This document shows positions 41,032 to 53,576 of a stretch of 64,000 bases of DNA, one piece after another. Source of the stretch: Sternotherus odoratus. Its lineage: Eukaryota; Chordata; Testudines; Kinosternidae. Position 1 is the first letter of the stretch. Every line of letters begins with the position of its first letter. Under the pieces are notes generated by a model. It did not search any database, was not told the origin of the DNA, and saw nothing but the letters and a program-made list of their open reading frames with translations. The stretch is from NCBI GenBank assembly GCA_032164245.1, contig JAVMKO010000002.1:59305840-59369839 (forward strand). Direction: 5' to 3'. Made by a program: the position numbers and the translations under genes.

Positions 41032-43584
41032 GTATGTTTCTGTATTAAGCTCAGGAAAATATGTGATCTATTTGTAGCATTGCTATTTCCATTGCAGTTG
41101 TGTTTATTTTCACTAATACCAGTGTGCAGGAGTCAAGTAAAACAATGTTTACCATAGTCAAATATCTGAACATTTTAAATAAGTAAAAGTTCTGCTCTTT
41201 AGTTTCAAAACTGTCTTTATGAATTGTCAAGATGCAGAAATATTTTCAGATCTCCACAAACCTTTCATTACTGAAAAGATGTTTGAAAACATACCATTTT
41301 TATTTCGCTTGAAAGAGATGACTTATGTTGATAAAATATCTGATTTGATAATACATGTTGATTTTAATTTTTGTTTAAATTCTTCTTTCTGTAAGATGGG
41401 GGCACATGCTTTGTCCCATTCGTCGGGTATCTTAGTACCTTTTCTCTTAAATGTAATTCACATTTTTTTTGCAATGTTGTTAAAAGAAACAATTTCTTAA
41501 TATTTAGTACATTTTTTCCATCAGGTGTAATCTAAGATATAGAAGGAAGATATCAACTTCAACATTTTTCAGGTTAAAAAGCTCCTAAATGTGAAAGATA
41601 GCATCACATTTCAGCTTGAATCAGGCAATCTTTATGCAGGATAAATTTTATAAATTTGTGCTAAAAATACAAAGCTGGCAGTTGCCCCTTAATTTCATAA
41701 AGCTGTGACTCTGCCCTCTGATGCCTTGGTAAAGCAGACTAATAGAAATCCTTGGCACACGTTGGTTACCTCAGGGAATAATGGAACTATTTGCTGTAGT
41801 CATTTGGCAAAAGGACATAAACATATGGCTTTGGTTTATATTCAGCACTGCCAGTTGTGCAAAGTTGCATGGATGAAGTATACAACAGCAGTGACAACTC
41901 AGAAATCAGAAGTGAGAATCAAAATAAATCATCCTCATTACAAAGCTATCCAAGCTTGTCTCTGGTCTAATGTTTATTACGTTGCAGTTCATGTTCAAGT
42001 ATGAAGTCCTATATGAAAATCACCTTACTTCTCAAAAACATACATAGCATTTGGCCCTCTGCATAAGACTCTGTATCTTGGATGGATTTCATATTATGTA
42101 GTCTGAAACTGAATATGCTTTCAGCTTTAGATTTACTGTTTTCACTTATTTATTTTAATTATTGTGGGAGGAAGACATTTAAAGCAATCACTTCCATGCC
42201 AATCAACTTTCTCATAGAGGAATCAAGGATAGGATTATAAGGTAAAGGAACATGAACAGTGTCAAAATCAAGGACATGGTGTCAGAAAGGAGTAATCAAA
42301 TACCTTCTGAAATGGTCTTGAAAAGCACTTTCTAATGTGTATGTGTATGTGTTTTTTTTCTTCCTGTTGATTAAAAAAAGTTCTCTTCTGTAAGGTTCAT
42401 CAACCTGAGATTAGGCCTCAATACAGGCACATCCTTTAAAATTATGTAATTGTATTTTACTCTGGTAATACTGTAAAGTGTGAAATGATTCTTTTTTACT
42501 GCACATAATCAGATTTCTGCATAGAGAGTAGTATATCGGTAGTAAGCTTCTCTAGAAGCTTTAATATTGCGGTGGACATCAGAAGTTATATTGAAATGAC
42601 AATAAGACTGACACAAAGCTAAAAAACCAAAAGATAGTCATAGGCTGGTGCTCAGTCTTCAACCTACCTGAGTTTTCCCTTTGGATTTTCTTGTTGTTCA
42701 GTTTGGTGGCTTTTGGTTTTGTTTTATTTTTTTAATTGCCCTAATAATTTCTTATTTGTTTGTATCTTTTAAAAGGTAACGTCTAGTAAAGAAAAAAGAA
42801 AGAAACACACAACCTCAGTGAAAAGATCACTGACAAGACAGAGTTGTCAGAGTTTTTTATTGTGGAAGGATGAGTAATTTTCACACTTGTTAGATCACCA
42901 TGGGGCACAATACTGCACACATATGCTACTGGTCACAGGGCTTTGCAGCGTCTGACTTTGCAGTGTTTGACTTTTCATGAAAATGCTTACAGCCCACCTG
43001 CTAGTAAATTCATGAGAGATAATACTGCATGATTGCCTAAAAATAATAATCCCATTTTAAAATATCATGACAGGAATGGAATTAGCTTTTATCACCATTG
43101 TAAATCAAAAAATGGAGAGAGAGATATTCTCTTAAAAGTATTCAAAGGGACTTTTTTTAATAGGAAAATGATTGCGCCAATGGATCCTATTGGTCTGCGG
43201 TATGAAAGCATATTTATCAAACATCTTAAATAAGTAATAAATCTTTTAGATCTGTTTGCCTGTGTATTTATATGAAAACTGGAATGTATATTGAAATATA
43301 CAATGAATATGTGTATGTGAATAGTTAATACTCAGACAGAATCCTAGGGTTGCTATCTCTTTCAAACATATCAAAATCAATGAAAACTTACTCTAGACAA
43401 GTTGTTTACCAAATCTGACTTTCAAAGTCAGAGGTATTTTTAGTTAAAAGATCTCTGGGAATCTTCTATTTTTTGGATTAGAGCTAAAACTGGGGACAAT
43501 TTCCTTCCTTTTCTTTCTTATTTTATTAAATATAGTCAGATGAAAGGTTGCAGGCTGCCACCACAGAAGTCTCAAACTCTCTCA

Positions 43585-43662
43585 GTGAAATTCATCCTTG
43601 CGCGGAGATTAGAATAGGATCTAAGTGGTGCATAGACTTTGTGCTAGCAGGAGGTGAATTTC
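43585..43662. repeat. Short fold-back repeat
   Basis: Left arm gtgaaattcatccttg and right arm caggaggtgaatttc are near-perfect inverted copies about 47 bp apart. Confidence 0.5.
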
Positions 43663-43851
43663 TTCCTTTGCCTACACCAGCAATACAGGCTTCCCCACAC
43701 TGGTCTCATTTCCCAACTAATGTACAGGGGGGACTATTTTAGGGAGTTCTGAAAGTATTATATTAACATTTAAAAAAACTAAACAAACTGCTACCATATT
43801 TCAGCCCAGAGCTGTTTCCTCAGACCAAATTATAATCCTATCAAGAAACTG

Positions 43852-43955
43852 GAGCCAAATCCTGCTTGCCTCACTCATACAAGTACACACATGATTGACT
43901 CACGAGTCATCCGGTTCTCTGAGACTCGTGTGAGTAAGGTGAGTAGGATTTGGCT
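43852..43955. repeat. Fold-back element with about 29-bp arms
   Basis: The left arm begins gagccaaatcctgcttgcct and runs on through cactcatac. The right arm, read in reverse, begins agccaaatcctactcacctt. Together they make a hairpin of about 104 bp. It resembles a tiny MITE, but I see no target duplication. Confidence 0.75.
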
Positions 43956-46384
43956 GCTATAACCAGGAACACTGAAACTATCTGAACAGTAAGGGAAAAA
44001 GCTGCTACTGCATTAATAAAGTCAGAGATTCTCGACTCTGTACAATTGTCTGTTTGTAAAAGTGAATTCCCCTTAGCATTCAGATGTACTGGTCAGTAAT
44101 CCTGGTCAGTTTTCTGGGAGCATTTTTACTGGCCCCAAATGTTCCAACCAATAAGATGCACACACACACACAAAAAAGAGTTTTTGTTGTTGTTGTTTTT
44201 GCATGTTCAGTACAAAAAGCAGTAGTGAAATTAGTAATCCGTAACAAACTTGGAGAAAAACAATTTAGTTAAGGTCAAAACAAGAACGTTGGCCTTAAAA
44301 GGTAAAGGCCAGGTGTATAATTTTGTATGTAAAATGTTTTTTTGGCCATTTGGCTTCAGTGACCATGAGTGCCTTCTGAGCTGACTGCTCTCAACTCCCA
44401 TTGGTTTCAGTGCCATAAAGAAACAGGCCATTAATGTATGTAGCAATAGCAAGATATGTCTCAAAACTGCTTGCAGAGAAAAAAGTTGGCTTTAAAGCTA
44501 TTGGACAGATATTTGCATTAAGAACATCATTTCATATTTTTTGCCATCACTGATTAAAAGGCTGGAACTGAGTATCTGTAGACTGTGTTCTTCCACTTAA
44601 AAACAGAAGACATGAAAGTAAGAAACAATGAACTTTTTATATTTGCCTTGAAATTTTCAGTTAGAGAAATAAGGTACCTTAAAAATATTAATTATTTTTA
44701 CAGCTTTATCCATATTTTTTTAGTATAATTTTTACTTTAACACCAGGAACTTTGTGCGATTGAACCACTTTATATGCAACAGAGACACTCACAAGACGAT
44801 GATTTCTGAATGCAATGTGCACCATCCTAAACCGGCCTAACCATTTTAATCTTAAACTGTTTAAGCATCTGTGATAAATTCAAAGGATTTTAAAGAAAGA
44901 AAAGCAATTGGGGAAAAAATCACCTACATTGATTTTATTGTTGCTTTTCACTCATTGTGTGGTTTTTAAATATTCATCACCATGAAACATGCTATTTAGA
45001 ACCAAGTAACTGCTGTTCAGTAGAAGCAGTGGACACTTTTTGTTTCATAATTAAAAGAGCAGCACAGTGATTGGTGTGGTATTTATTATGAAATGATGAC
45101 AAAGGAGTACCAGTGGTTTTAATAGTTTTAGCTTACAGGAGCTGTTGTTAATTTTGTCTGTAGAGTTGCAGGTGAAATAATGCACAATGGATAAATAGTC
45201 TATATTGGTTTAACTGAACATAATATATAGTGTGTTCTGGAGTTGTTTGTCTCAATAGACTACAGTAATCAAAAGTAATGAACCTATTATGTGCAGGACC
45301 TTGGAGAGTGTAGAATGGCAGTAAAAGTGTGGCACATAAAAGGTTTATTAAAGGAAATTAAAGTCCATCATTGCCACACCTGCTCCCCTATTATAAGTCT
45401 ATGGCAGGTCAGTGCCTTCAATCACAACTCAGCATCAGCGAATGGAGCCATGTTTCCCATTACCATTGCAGTCACATTGCAACCCACTCGTTCTCAGGTT
45501 TTGAGAGTCGTAACAACTAGTGAGAGCCTTCAGCCACTGCTAAATAAAAACCCCAAACATTTTAATCCCTACTCATTGCAATGATTATCTGTGGATGTAA
45601 TAATATGAAATGTAATAATTTTGGTTTTACTGCTGCATATTTGATCAATATACAGTTTAGTTTCAGATTTCCCAAGCCCAGGTAGAAGCAACAGAACTGT
45701 TCAAGTATTTATCTAATATTTTCAAATATCGACTCAAGTACGTGACTGTGTTCTCTCCTGTAAAGAAGTACGAAGTCATATGGCACATGTCATGTGTAGT
45801 CATCTGTGAGAATGAGTTAGAAAAGGGCTAGATTAGGAAAGTGTTTTCACCTTTAAAATAGTTGACTCAGCCCTCTCTCCTTCTAAGTTAGATAAATTCA
45901 GTTCTACTGCCGATGAGTCTCTCAGCGAAGACCTTGAAAATGTCTCCGTTGTCGGCTTTCCACGAACTTAGCATTAAAGAATCTTTACATCTTCAGAGCA
46001 CTGTGGAAATAGTAAACCCCTTCTTGTATGCCTCTGAGGGCACATATGCAGCAAAAATCAGTGCTGTTTTGAGCATCCCTTCCCTCCCCTCCTGTATGAA
46101 GCCCCCTGCACCAGCAGTGACAATGAGGCAGCAGGGAAGGAAGAACCAGGGAATCCACCGCTACATGGATTTTTATCTTACCATTTTTTGTAGCTAATAG
46201 TGCACAAATGCCCATGCATAGACTACTTCAACTATTGGAGCTGAAGTGGTCTCCATAGAGTGGCACTGCTGTTATGTCCTACACCTCTCCCTACTTCCTG
46301 GTTCAGATACCAGAACCAGGTGCTGGATCTGCATTTGAGCCTAATAGATTAATCAGCAGAACAGTGGATTCTTCCACAGTGAGC

Positions 46385-46530
46385 TTTATCCTACTCATTT
46401 TAGAGATAGGAAAACTGAGTCACACAAAGATTCTATGACTTGCACAAGGACAAACAGTGAGTCAATAGCAGAGATAGAATAAAAATTTAGCAGTGCCTGC
46501 TCTTTTGCATGGTCTTCTACACCAAGCCGC
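46385..46530 (+). mobile_element. MIR/CORE-like SINE remnant
   Basis: ttttagagataggaaaactg, agtcacacaaagattctatg and acttgcacaaggacaaacag follow the MIR body 'gaaactgaggcacagagaggttaagtaacttgcccaaggtcacac'. It ends near cttctacaccaagccgcctc. Confidence 0.75.
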
Positions 46531-47027
46531 CTCTTGAAAGATTATACCTGAAACGTTTGATGGTATTTTTGGAAAGAGTAAAGATTTCCCTCATTATCCT
46601 TGGTGAAAATGACACTGTTGTGCAATCTGCTGTATGTCACTGTGACGCTCCACACCAAAACATCACATCTTCATCTCTTCAGAATTTCATAGGTTTCTAA
46701 TAAAATCCCTGGATTGAAAATCTGTCCGTACAATTTTGCTCTGGGTTAGATCCAAAACCAAAAGGTACATATTTCTGATTCTGGTTTGTTTGTAGCCAAA
46801 AATGTCAAGAGAACAGCTGGTCTTACAAGGTTTCTGTTATTTGAATCAGAAACGTTAGGACAGCAGCTCACAATATTTAAGTACTATTTAAGTGAAATCA
46901 AAACCTGAACCCTAGCCCTGATTCAATATCAAATATGATTTCCAAACCCTATGTTGTCCTTCATCCAAATATGTGCATTGCCTCTTTGGCCCATTTGGTA
47001 CCCTCAGCTCATTTAATTGGCAAAGTA

Positions 47028-47030
<3 letters not shown>

Positions 47031-47075
<45 letters not shown>

Positions 47076-47105
47076 CTTGCATGTGTGTGTGTGTGTGTGT
47101 GTGTG
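47031..47105 (+). repeat. GT dinucleotide microsatellite
   Basis: About 75 bp of GT units with a few interruptions (TTTG, CTTGCAT). It ends about 630 bp upstream of the ST18 start codon. Confidence 0.95.
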
Positions 47106-47739
47106 AAATCAGAGATTATTTTGGGTAAAAATCTTATTAAGATATTGTTATTACTGCAGTTTGAGTGAAAAATATAGAATACCACATAGTGATAATGTTT
47201 CTAATACTGCTTTAGAGAGGTGTCTTAAAAACATTTTGCTGATTGTTTCATTTTAACAGTTCATAGTCTACATCTTGCATTTGATAGCTCAAGGACTAAT
47301 TTTCCCAAGTTCTGGTAAAGATGCTCAGAAATGTTAACTTACAACATTGGCACTAGGTATTTGTGGGTACTGCTGATTCTCTCTAGTTCCCCTCCCCCAG
47401 TAAAGATTTAAATTTAAAATTCTGTTGTAGCAAATCCTGAAAGCAGCAAGCATAGTATTTCACAGTTCTAATCTTACATCTGCAGTAAACACCTGTAGAT
47501 ACTGGCATCAAATCTTAAAGAGTAACTCTTACTAGTTGCTTGATTAAACACATTTCTTCATTACAGATATCTCCTACAGATTATTTATCAGATATTCAGA
47601 GATGAGTTTTTATCTTTGTGACAGGATTGGTTATTCTCCTTTCCATTACTGTGTGGATATTGGAAACTTTATAACACATTTTGAAGATTTTCTTTCTCTG
47701 TGGCAAAAAGGAACTAAGGATGTTGTGTTAATGTTACAG

Positions 47740-47794
47740 ATGGATGCAGATGGTGAAGATAAAAAGCTGCGCACACGCTCAAAAGGAACCAAGG
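47740..47794 (+). CDS. ST18: ST18 first coding exon (N-terminus of MYT-family transcription factor)
   Basis: Seen: ATG directly follows an AG (ttaatgttacag), the frame reads MDADGEDKKLRTRSKGTK, and the exon ends in AAGG followed by the strong donor GTGAGT. It is 18 codons plus one base, so the following intron is phase 1. Known: MYT-family proteins begin with a short acidic stretch followed by a basic K-x-RTRSK block. As I recall it, human ST18 begins MDAEAEDKTLRTRSKGTEV, a closer match than MYT1L (MEVDTEEKRHRTRSKG) or MYT1. ST18 is a nuclear C2HC zinc-finger DNA-binding factor of neurons and endocrine cells. Its zinc fingers lie far downstream and are outside this window. The polypyrimidine tract before the ATG is weak. 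A better acceptor sits at 47566-47567 (cattacag), so the true exon may begin there and carry 5' UTR. An in-frame ATG at 47602 would extend the frame by 46 residues, but those residues match nothing I know in the family. Confidence 0.88.
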
Positions 47795-48560
47795 GTGAGT
47801 TAGCGAGCACATTTGATGACCCTGTATTCATCACACCATGAAATATGATAGTTCTTGTGTACAACCCCTAATGTGTAGTCAGAGTGTATATGGCTTCCTT
47901 AGGGCAGCTTTTTTAATCAAGCCAGGACACAGGCTGCTGGCATTAAGAGACAAAATGTTATTAGCTATGGTTTAAAGAAAAGAGGAAATATTTTTCTAAT
48001 GTATGATATTTTAATATGAATATTTATAAAAGCACGTAAACAATATAGTTTACTTTGTAAACAGAATGTCTTTTATCATGCAAATTAAGATTTTTTAAAG
48101 GAAGTAGAGTTGCCTGAACTTGAATGATGTCTTGTGAATAATATGCTAAACTTTATCAACCAGATAAAGGAATGGTTTGTTCATTGCCATCAATTGACTA
48201 TAAATGACCTGTATGAGGACACAGAAGTAAACTTCGTTTTAATCAAAGGATAGTGTTTGTTTATTCTCTCGGAATGTTCTGGGCTTTTTTTAAAGCAGAT
48301 TTTTTATATTTAATTCTGCAAAGTTATGATTAAAAAGTTCTACTTACTGCTATCCTTTCTCTTTTGGTAAGAAGCAGATGGGAATGCAATATTGTAAACT
48401 AAACAGACCTTTATGATCTAAACACCAGGAAAACATGATTGACTAGTAACACAACTACACATTTTAATTCCTAATGCTTTTTGTGACCCTTGATGGTGAG
48501 AAGATGGTGAACAGATGCGCAAATAAACATAACATTTTGCCTGCCATCTAAGCAAATTGT

Positions 48561-48955
48561 GCTTATAAAACCTATGGCCTGATTTTCAGAGGTGCTGAGC
48601 ACCTGCACTTCTCCATGATTTCAGTGGAGATTCTTGTACGCAGGACTTGTGACAAAGAGGCAATTAAGTACTTTGATTCATTGTCAAGGCTCAGTAGTCC
48701 TCGGTTACTATGAATCTACCCAGCACAGGGGATAAATGCATAAATTTTATACCTCCAAAATCAAGTTGTGGCTGAGATTAAAAGAGAGAGTGAGATTAGT
48801 GGGTTTCTTTAGTTCCCTAGTGGCACATCACCAAACCACTGCAAATTGGAGGTCTCTGCTTATGAGAAGACAGGCAGTGAAAGTGAAATCAATGGGACTC
48901 TTGCCATTGATTTTAATGGAACCAGGATCTCAGCCCAGGACTGTGATGGCAGGTC
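48561..48955 (+). repeat. Two short dispersed repeats
   Basis: First: ggcctgattttcagaggtgc, tgagcacctgcacttctcc (48578-48620), with self-complementary 'aggtgctgagcacct'. Second: gtgaaatcaatgggactctt, gccattgattttaatgg (48882-48925), again with inverted halves. The region between them is unremarkable. Confidence 0.5.
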
Positions 48956-49077
48956 AGGACTGAGGTACATTGACAAAGATGTGTTAAAAACAATGCCAGC
49001 CCCTGCCCAAAAATAAAGAGGACTATGGCTAGAAAAATATTCCTTAATTCTTGATGTAAAACTTTTAAAACAGGACC

Positions 49078-49150
49078 CAATATTGTTCCTATTTAAATTA
49101 ATGGCAAAATTCTCATAAACTTCAAGGGGCCAGGATCAGTCCCTAAACAG
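49078..49150 (+). repeat. Short hairpin repeat, diverged
   Basis: taaattaatggcaaaattct, cataaacttcaaggggccag, gatcagtccc. It has the same layout as the copies at 7874 and 52577. Confidence 0.4.
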
Positions 49151-49296
49151 AGTTCTTGCCACAAAGCAGTGAAGTTATTGCAGTACATCTTAATGTACTA
49201 GTGTAGCTTTTCTAGCTGTCAAAGACTACCTGAAACTATAATCTGATTGACTGGGTCTTATTTAACATATTCTATTCATTGTAAATACATACACAG

Positions 49297-49326
49297 TGAG
49301 AGCGAGAGAGGGAGAGAGAGAGAGCG

Positions 49327-49385
<59 letters not shown>
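49297..49385 (+). repeat. GA dinucleotide microsatellite in ST18 intron
   Basis: An almost pure GA run with a few GC interruptions, 1.5 kb after the first coding exon and 0.47 kb before the second. The two minus-strand S/L-rich frames across it (49262-49475) are artefacts of the repeat. Confidence 0.95.
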
Positions 49386-49388
<3 letters not shown>

Positions 49389-49850
49389 CAAGTGCATTTC
49401 CCCAGAAGTGGAACAGCTGATATTGCTGCCCGTGCAACATGAGTAATCTTTAGAACCACCTGTTGGCTCTGTCAATATGCTGCGTACCCTTGTGGGGGCA
49501 GGTATCTGTAAACACCAGCTTTCTTCATTCCCAAATCAAATTAACACTCAGAAAAACAAAGATTTCTCATCATTCTCCCAGTAATAAAAAAAGTGCCATA
49601 GTTGCTTTGCTGTGCTGAAGATTATCATTTGAATCTTATATGTGGTTTATCTAAAATAACCCTGGGAATTACACATTTGGTCAACGTTTGCCAGTAATAG
49701 TTACAATCCTGTGGTTAGCATCAAATAAAGAATCACCTGTGTTTTGATAGTCACTCCTCTGTCATCACAGAGGGACAGGTGCAAGGTTGCAGAAAGCACA
49801 GGACTGGAAATGTAAACTCATTCATTCATTCTCTCTGCGTTTATTAACAG

Positions 49851-49881
49851 TGCAAGTGGACTCTATAGCTCAGGAGCTCAG
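49851..49881 (+). CDS. ST18: ST18 second coding exon (31-nt microexon-like)
   Basis: Seen: the acceptor tttattaacag is followed by 31 nt and then the donor GTAAGAAC. Spliced to the previous exon in phase 1, it reads V-Q-V-D-S-I-A-Q-E-L and ends two bases into a codon starting AG (Ser or Arg). Known: as I recall it, the equivalent human ST18 stretch is V-P-M-D-S-L-I-Q-E-L-S, so spacing, phase and sequence agree. Position and phase both support orthology rather than chance. The next exon should start with one base completing the AG codon and then encode residues like VAYDC. I did not find it before 64000, so the next intron is at least 14 kb. The intron between the two exons (47795-49850) is 2056 bp and holds a long GA run. 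Confidence 0.85.
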
Positions 49882-52800
49882 GTAAGAACTCATATAGTTT
49901 ACTTTTTCTATCTTCATTATCTGATTATACTGATTGATCATTCCTTATATATAGCACGTTGGATAAAATAAGGAATGCAGTAAATGATGCATTCATGTAG
50001 TGATATCTTATTTACCCTACAAAGAGTGCTTGATGAAGATTCCCCTTTTAAGTGAACCAAAAATAAAAATGAAGGGTTATCAATAACTCCTTTATCATCA
50101 CAATTAAAAATTAATATAAATTGGGCATGTTCCTGAGGTGTATTCTGTGCATATACCTCCCTTGATTTTAGCACCCAGAACCTATTAAGTTTCTAGTTAA
50201 TCCTCAGGATCCTTATATTGAGCATTCTATGAAATATTGTTACCTTTATAGGTTTAGTTAATAACTTTTGTGAAATAGCCAGGTTTAATAAATTGTTATC
50301 AGCTGAACATGCATAATTTGTTTATTTTCCCTCAATTAAGTTTTGTATTTTATTGAAGTAGTACAAAATAAGGGCTGATCTTTTCTATATTTTCATAAAC
50401 CATGATAATCTGGTCAAAAACATAAATGTGACAGGAATCTGTCAGATCCTCAATAATTTCTTAAATGATTAATATCGGAATTATACATTTAACCATAATA
50501 TCTGAGTATACTGATGTTTAATGTTCATTTTCTGAACTTCATACATATTTTAAGAAGTGCATAGTGGAGTTTATTAACTGTTCACAAATCTCTCTCAGAA
50601 CAAGCTATGGAATAACTGCAAGTTCTTGAAGAGTAACTTCCCCAGAAGATAAGTGCAATCAATTCAGGTTCAACATTAGGAGTAGAACTTTAGAACTTCA
50701 GATAGAAGCAAGTAGAAAGACTGATGTAAATGCAAAGGTTCCATCATGAAAAATATTGTCAGGAGATTGCATTTGTTTCTTAGGGCTTTGTCAGCAATCA
50801 TGACAAAAGGAGCACACAACAGTAGCTGGGTAGATACTGCAAAATGTCTTCCACAGTATCCACTGGAGTTTTTTAATGAATTCAGTATGGCCAAATTCAA
50901 ACCTCTTCAGCAGGCATGTGAGCTACTGAATTTTATTGACACATGTAGAAAATAACTGCTTGTATTCTCATCCAACTAGAGAACAGAAACCACCACATGA
51001 CTTATCTGGCCAATCACAACTAAGCAACATAGCTCAACTTTTGAATGCTAAGTAAAGAATACTTAGAGCAAGTGGTTTGCAATTGATCCATAGAATAAAA
51101 AACAAATGTTTGTAGAATAAACTTGAATGACGAGTACAAATATCAGGAACTCCTAAGCTCTTTCAAATATTCTGTGAACAGAAAGAAAGGCTAATTTATC
51201 AGATAAGTTATTTATTGTGAATTATTCACTCAACTCTACCACATTTTTCTGTATTGCTTCATGTTTCCTGAGATTCAGCATGTCTCCTTTTCCCTCTGTG
51301 CATCCCTAATTTATGCACCAGAAGGATGCGTTAATCTGAAGAGGCAGTCATCCAAAAGTGAGGATGGTCCATGTGTTCATAAGAGAAAAATGTTTGAAAA
51401 ATAGAAGATGTGTAAGTTTCTTCAACACAAGGGAAGCTGTAATTTATGCACTACCAGTTTACTAGGTTTTCCCAAGCAATTCTGGTGTTCTCTGTGAAAG
51501 ACATACTATTTTAGCAACTTCCATGTCACATATTACTCTTTCTGTCAGAGTATAAAGAAACATAAACCTGTTTGAAATATAGGGATAAATATTCAACAAG
51601 GGTTTAATCCAACCTCTTTATACTTGGAATTTTGGGACAACAAAACCCAATATTAGCACATGCAAATGAGATAGCTCGTGTCTAATCAGATTGTCATGTA
51701 TATGTACAAATCAGATAACAAAAACATTTGAGGACAAAAAATTGTGTATGCAAAAATTATATATAATGAGAAAGGTATAGATTGCTTTTTGAAAATACAG
51801 TGCATACATTTTAGTCTTGTTACTTTTACTTATGAAACTATAAAAGAACTATTGCAAATCCTTCCCAGGAAATCAAGATTTAAAATATCATTTAATTTAC
51901 GGGGTTTTAGAAACAGATATTTAGAACCTGTCTCTGTTCCGATCTATGTTCAAAATAGTGTGTTGACTGGTTTATATCCAAGCTTAATTAATTTACCTTT
52001 TTCCCTGGTTTCTCCCATCTGACAGAGCACTTTTTCACTTCTTATTGAGTTTTTATTTTAAAATGCCTTGGGATACTTCTGTATGAAAGGCACTACATAA
52101 GTTTACGCGTATTGTATTACTATGAATTTCATAACATTGATTGGTTCTACATCTTTTGTCACCCTATTCTAATTTTAGAAGTTATGTTTTACAATCATAA
52201 AGGAACAATGAGGCTAAATGAAAGGTTACAATCAATGAAGTTGTATGAACAAGTTAGACCCAGAAAATGTGATATTACTTGAAAATCTATTTCTGTGAAC
52301 TCCAGGAGTGCTCAGGACTTCTTAACTGAAGTCAGTGGCAAAACTGAGCTCTCTGAAATGGTGTAAGGAGAGTCACTGTGTGTTCAGAAAGTTCATCATC
52401 AGTCAACTGTTAAGGGCTTGTACTCAAAAGCTTTGGGGCCCTCTCTTTATGTGGCCGCTTTATGTGTTCAAAGATTAAACATTCCGTAAAGGGAAGAAGA
52501 ATGCCAACTTCATAAAGATATCACTTCATGATAGAAGTCTAAGATCTCTAAAGCATAGTGGAAATATAGAGTGGAGTTCTAATCCTATTGAAGTCAATGG
52601 CAAAACCTCCACTGACTTCAGCAGAACCATGATTTTCACCCATGTAGTGGGCAGAACATTTTCCCTTTCCCCAGGTTTGATATAGGAACCATATTTTATA
52701 CAAAGAAATTCTGCCTGGCTATTGTTAATATCGACACCCTCTTTCTCTTTATTTTCATGACTGGTTTTGAAACAGTTACTATATCAAACAATTTATAGCA

Positions 52801-53226
52801 TCAACCCATTCCTTTCTTTTCAGAATCTTATGCCACTTTATCTGATCCTCTTGTCTCTTTTTTTCCCTCAGGCTTTGTAAGCCAAACATTTGCATCTTTT
52901 TACATACCTCCTAATTCCCAAACACATAATTACTTTGATCCCTCTCAACGGGTTCCTTTAATTATGTCATGCTTCCTATGATAGACTAGTCTGAATCACA
53001 CATGCAATTTCAACTCTAGTTACTGTAAAGTTTTATACAGTGCCTGAATAACTTCTGCCAATATATATTCTGTAAGGTACCCCAAAGCCAATGTGTCCCT
53101 TTCTTTGTTGCCAAACATGGTGCAGAAGATTTGTGAGGGTTTTTTTCTATTATACTTTATCACTTTCTGGTCTGTTTCCTGTTATGGATTCTGAGTGATA
53201 TTCTCTCATTCAGCTAGAGTCTCTTA
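49882..53226. other. ST18 intron after the second coding exon; no gene seen
   Basis: AT-rich sequence with one hairpin repeat at 52577. I looked for the next ST18 coding exon and did not see it. Frames such as 51744-52022 show no domain. Confidence 0.5.
52577..52645 (+). repeat. Short hairpin repeat of the 'cattgaagtcaatgg' type
   Basis: cctattgaagtcaatggcaa, aacctccactgacttcagca, then gaaccatgattttcaccc. Confidence 0.5.
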
Positions 53227-53515
53227 GGCTATATCTACACTGCCTACACACAGTTTGGACTACGGGGCTGTGAATAGTAGTGTGGACCAAAGTACTGTGC
53301 TGTAACTCCCCTGTGTGGCCATTTTAGGCATGAACTAAAAGGTTCCTAATTCACATTAATGTAGTCCTCCTCAAACAGGACTACATTTATGCAAACTAGA
53401 AACTTTTTGGCTTGTGCCTGCAGTGTTTATGCAGGAGAGTTACTGTGCAGAACTTTGACATCTGTTGCTATTCAAATCCCCATAGTCCAAGCTGCAGGGC
53501 AGTGTAGACAAAACC
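53227..53515. mobile_element. Harbinger-like MITE A, 289 bp
   Basis: Left end ggctatatctacactgcc and right end (reversed) ggttttgtctacactgcc are inverted repeats. The flanks are TTA (left) and TTT (right), close to the 3-bp TWA target duplication of this superfamily. There is no coding capacity; the open frame at 53389-53577 is spurious. Confidence 0.7.
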
Positions 53516-53576
53516 TTTGTGTATATCTGCACTGCTGCAAGGGGGGGATGATTCCCAGCATGAGTACACAGACTTA

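Larger units (their letters stand above)
41032..46384. other. Presumed ST18 upstream intron; no gene seen
   Basis: Contains the two fold-back repeats at 43585 and 43852, a short CA run at 44158-44173 and nothing else identifiable. The frame at 41705-42004 (99 codons) matches no family and has no splice context. Confidence 0.45.

Noticed and set aside
41705..42004. 99-codon frame in the presumed ST18 upstream intron
   Set aside because: Cysteine and histidine residues hint at a zinc finger, but spacing fits no C2H2 or C2HC pattern and it is not bounded by splice sites.
49262..49475. Serine/leucine-rich minus-strand frames
   Set aside because: Artefacts of the GA dinucleotide run.
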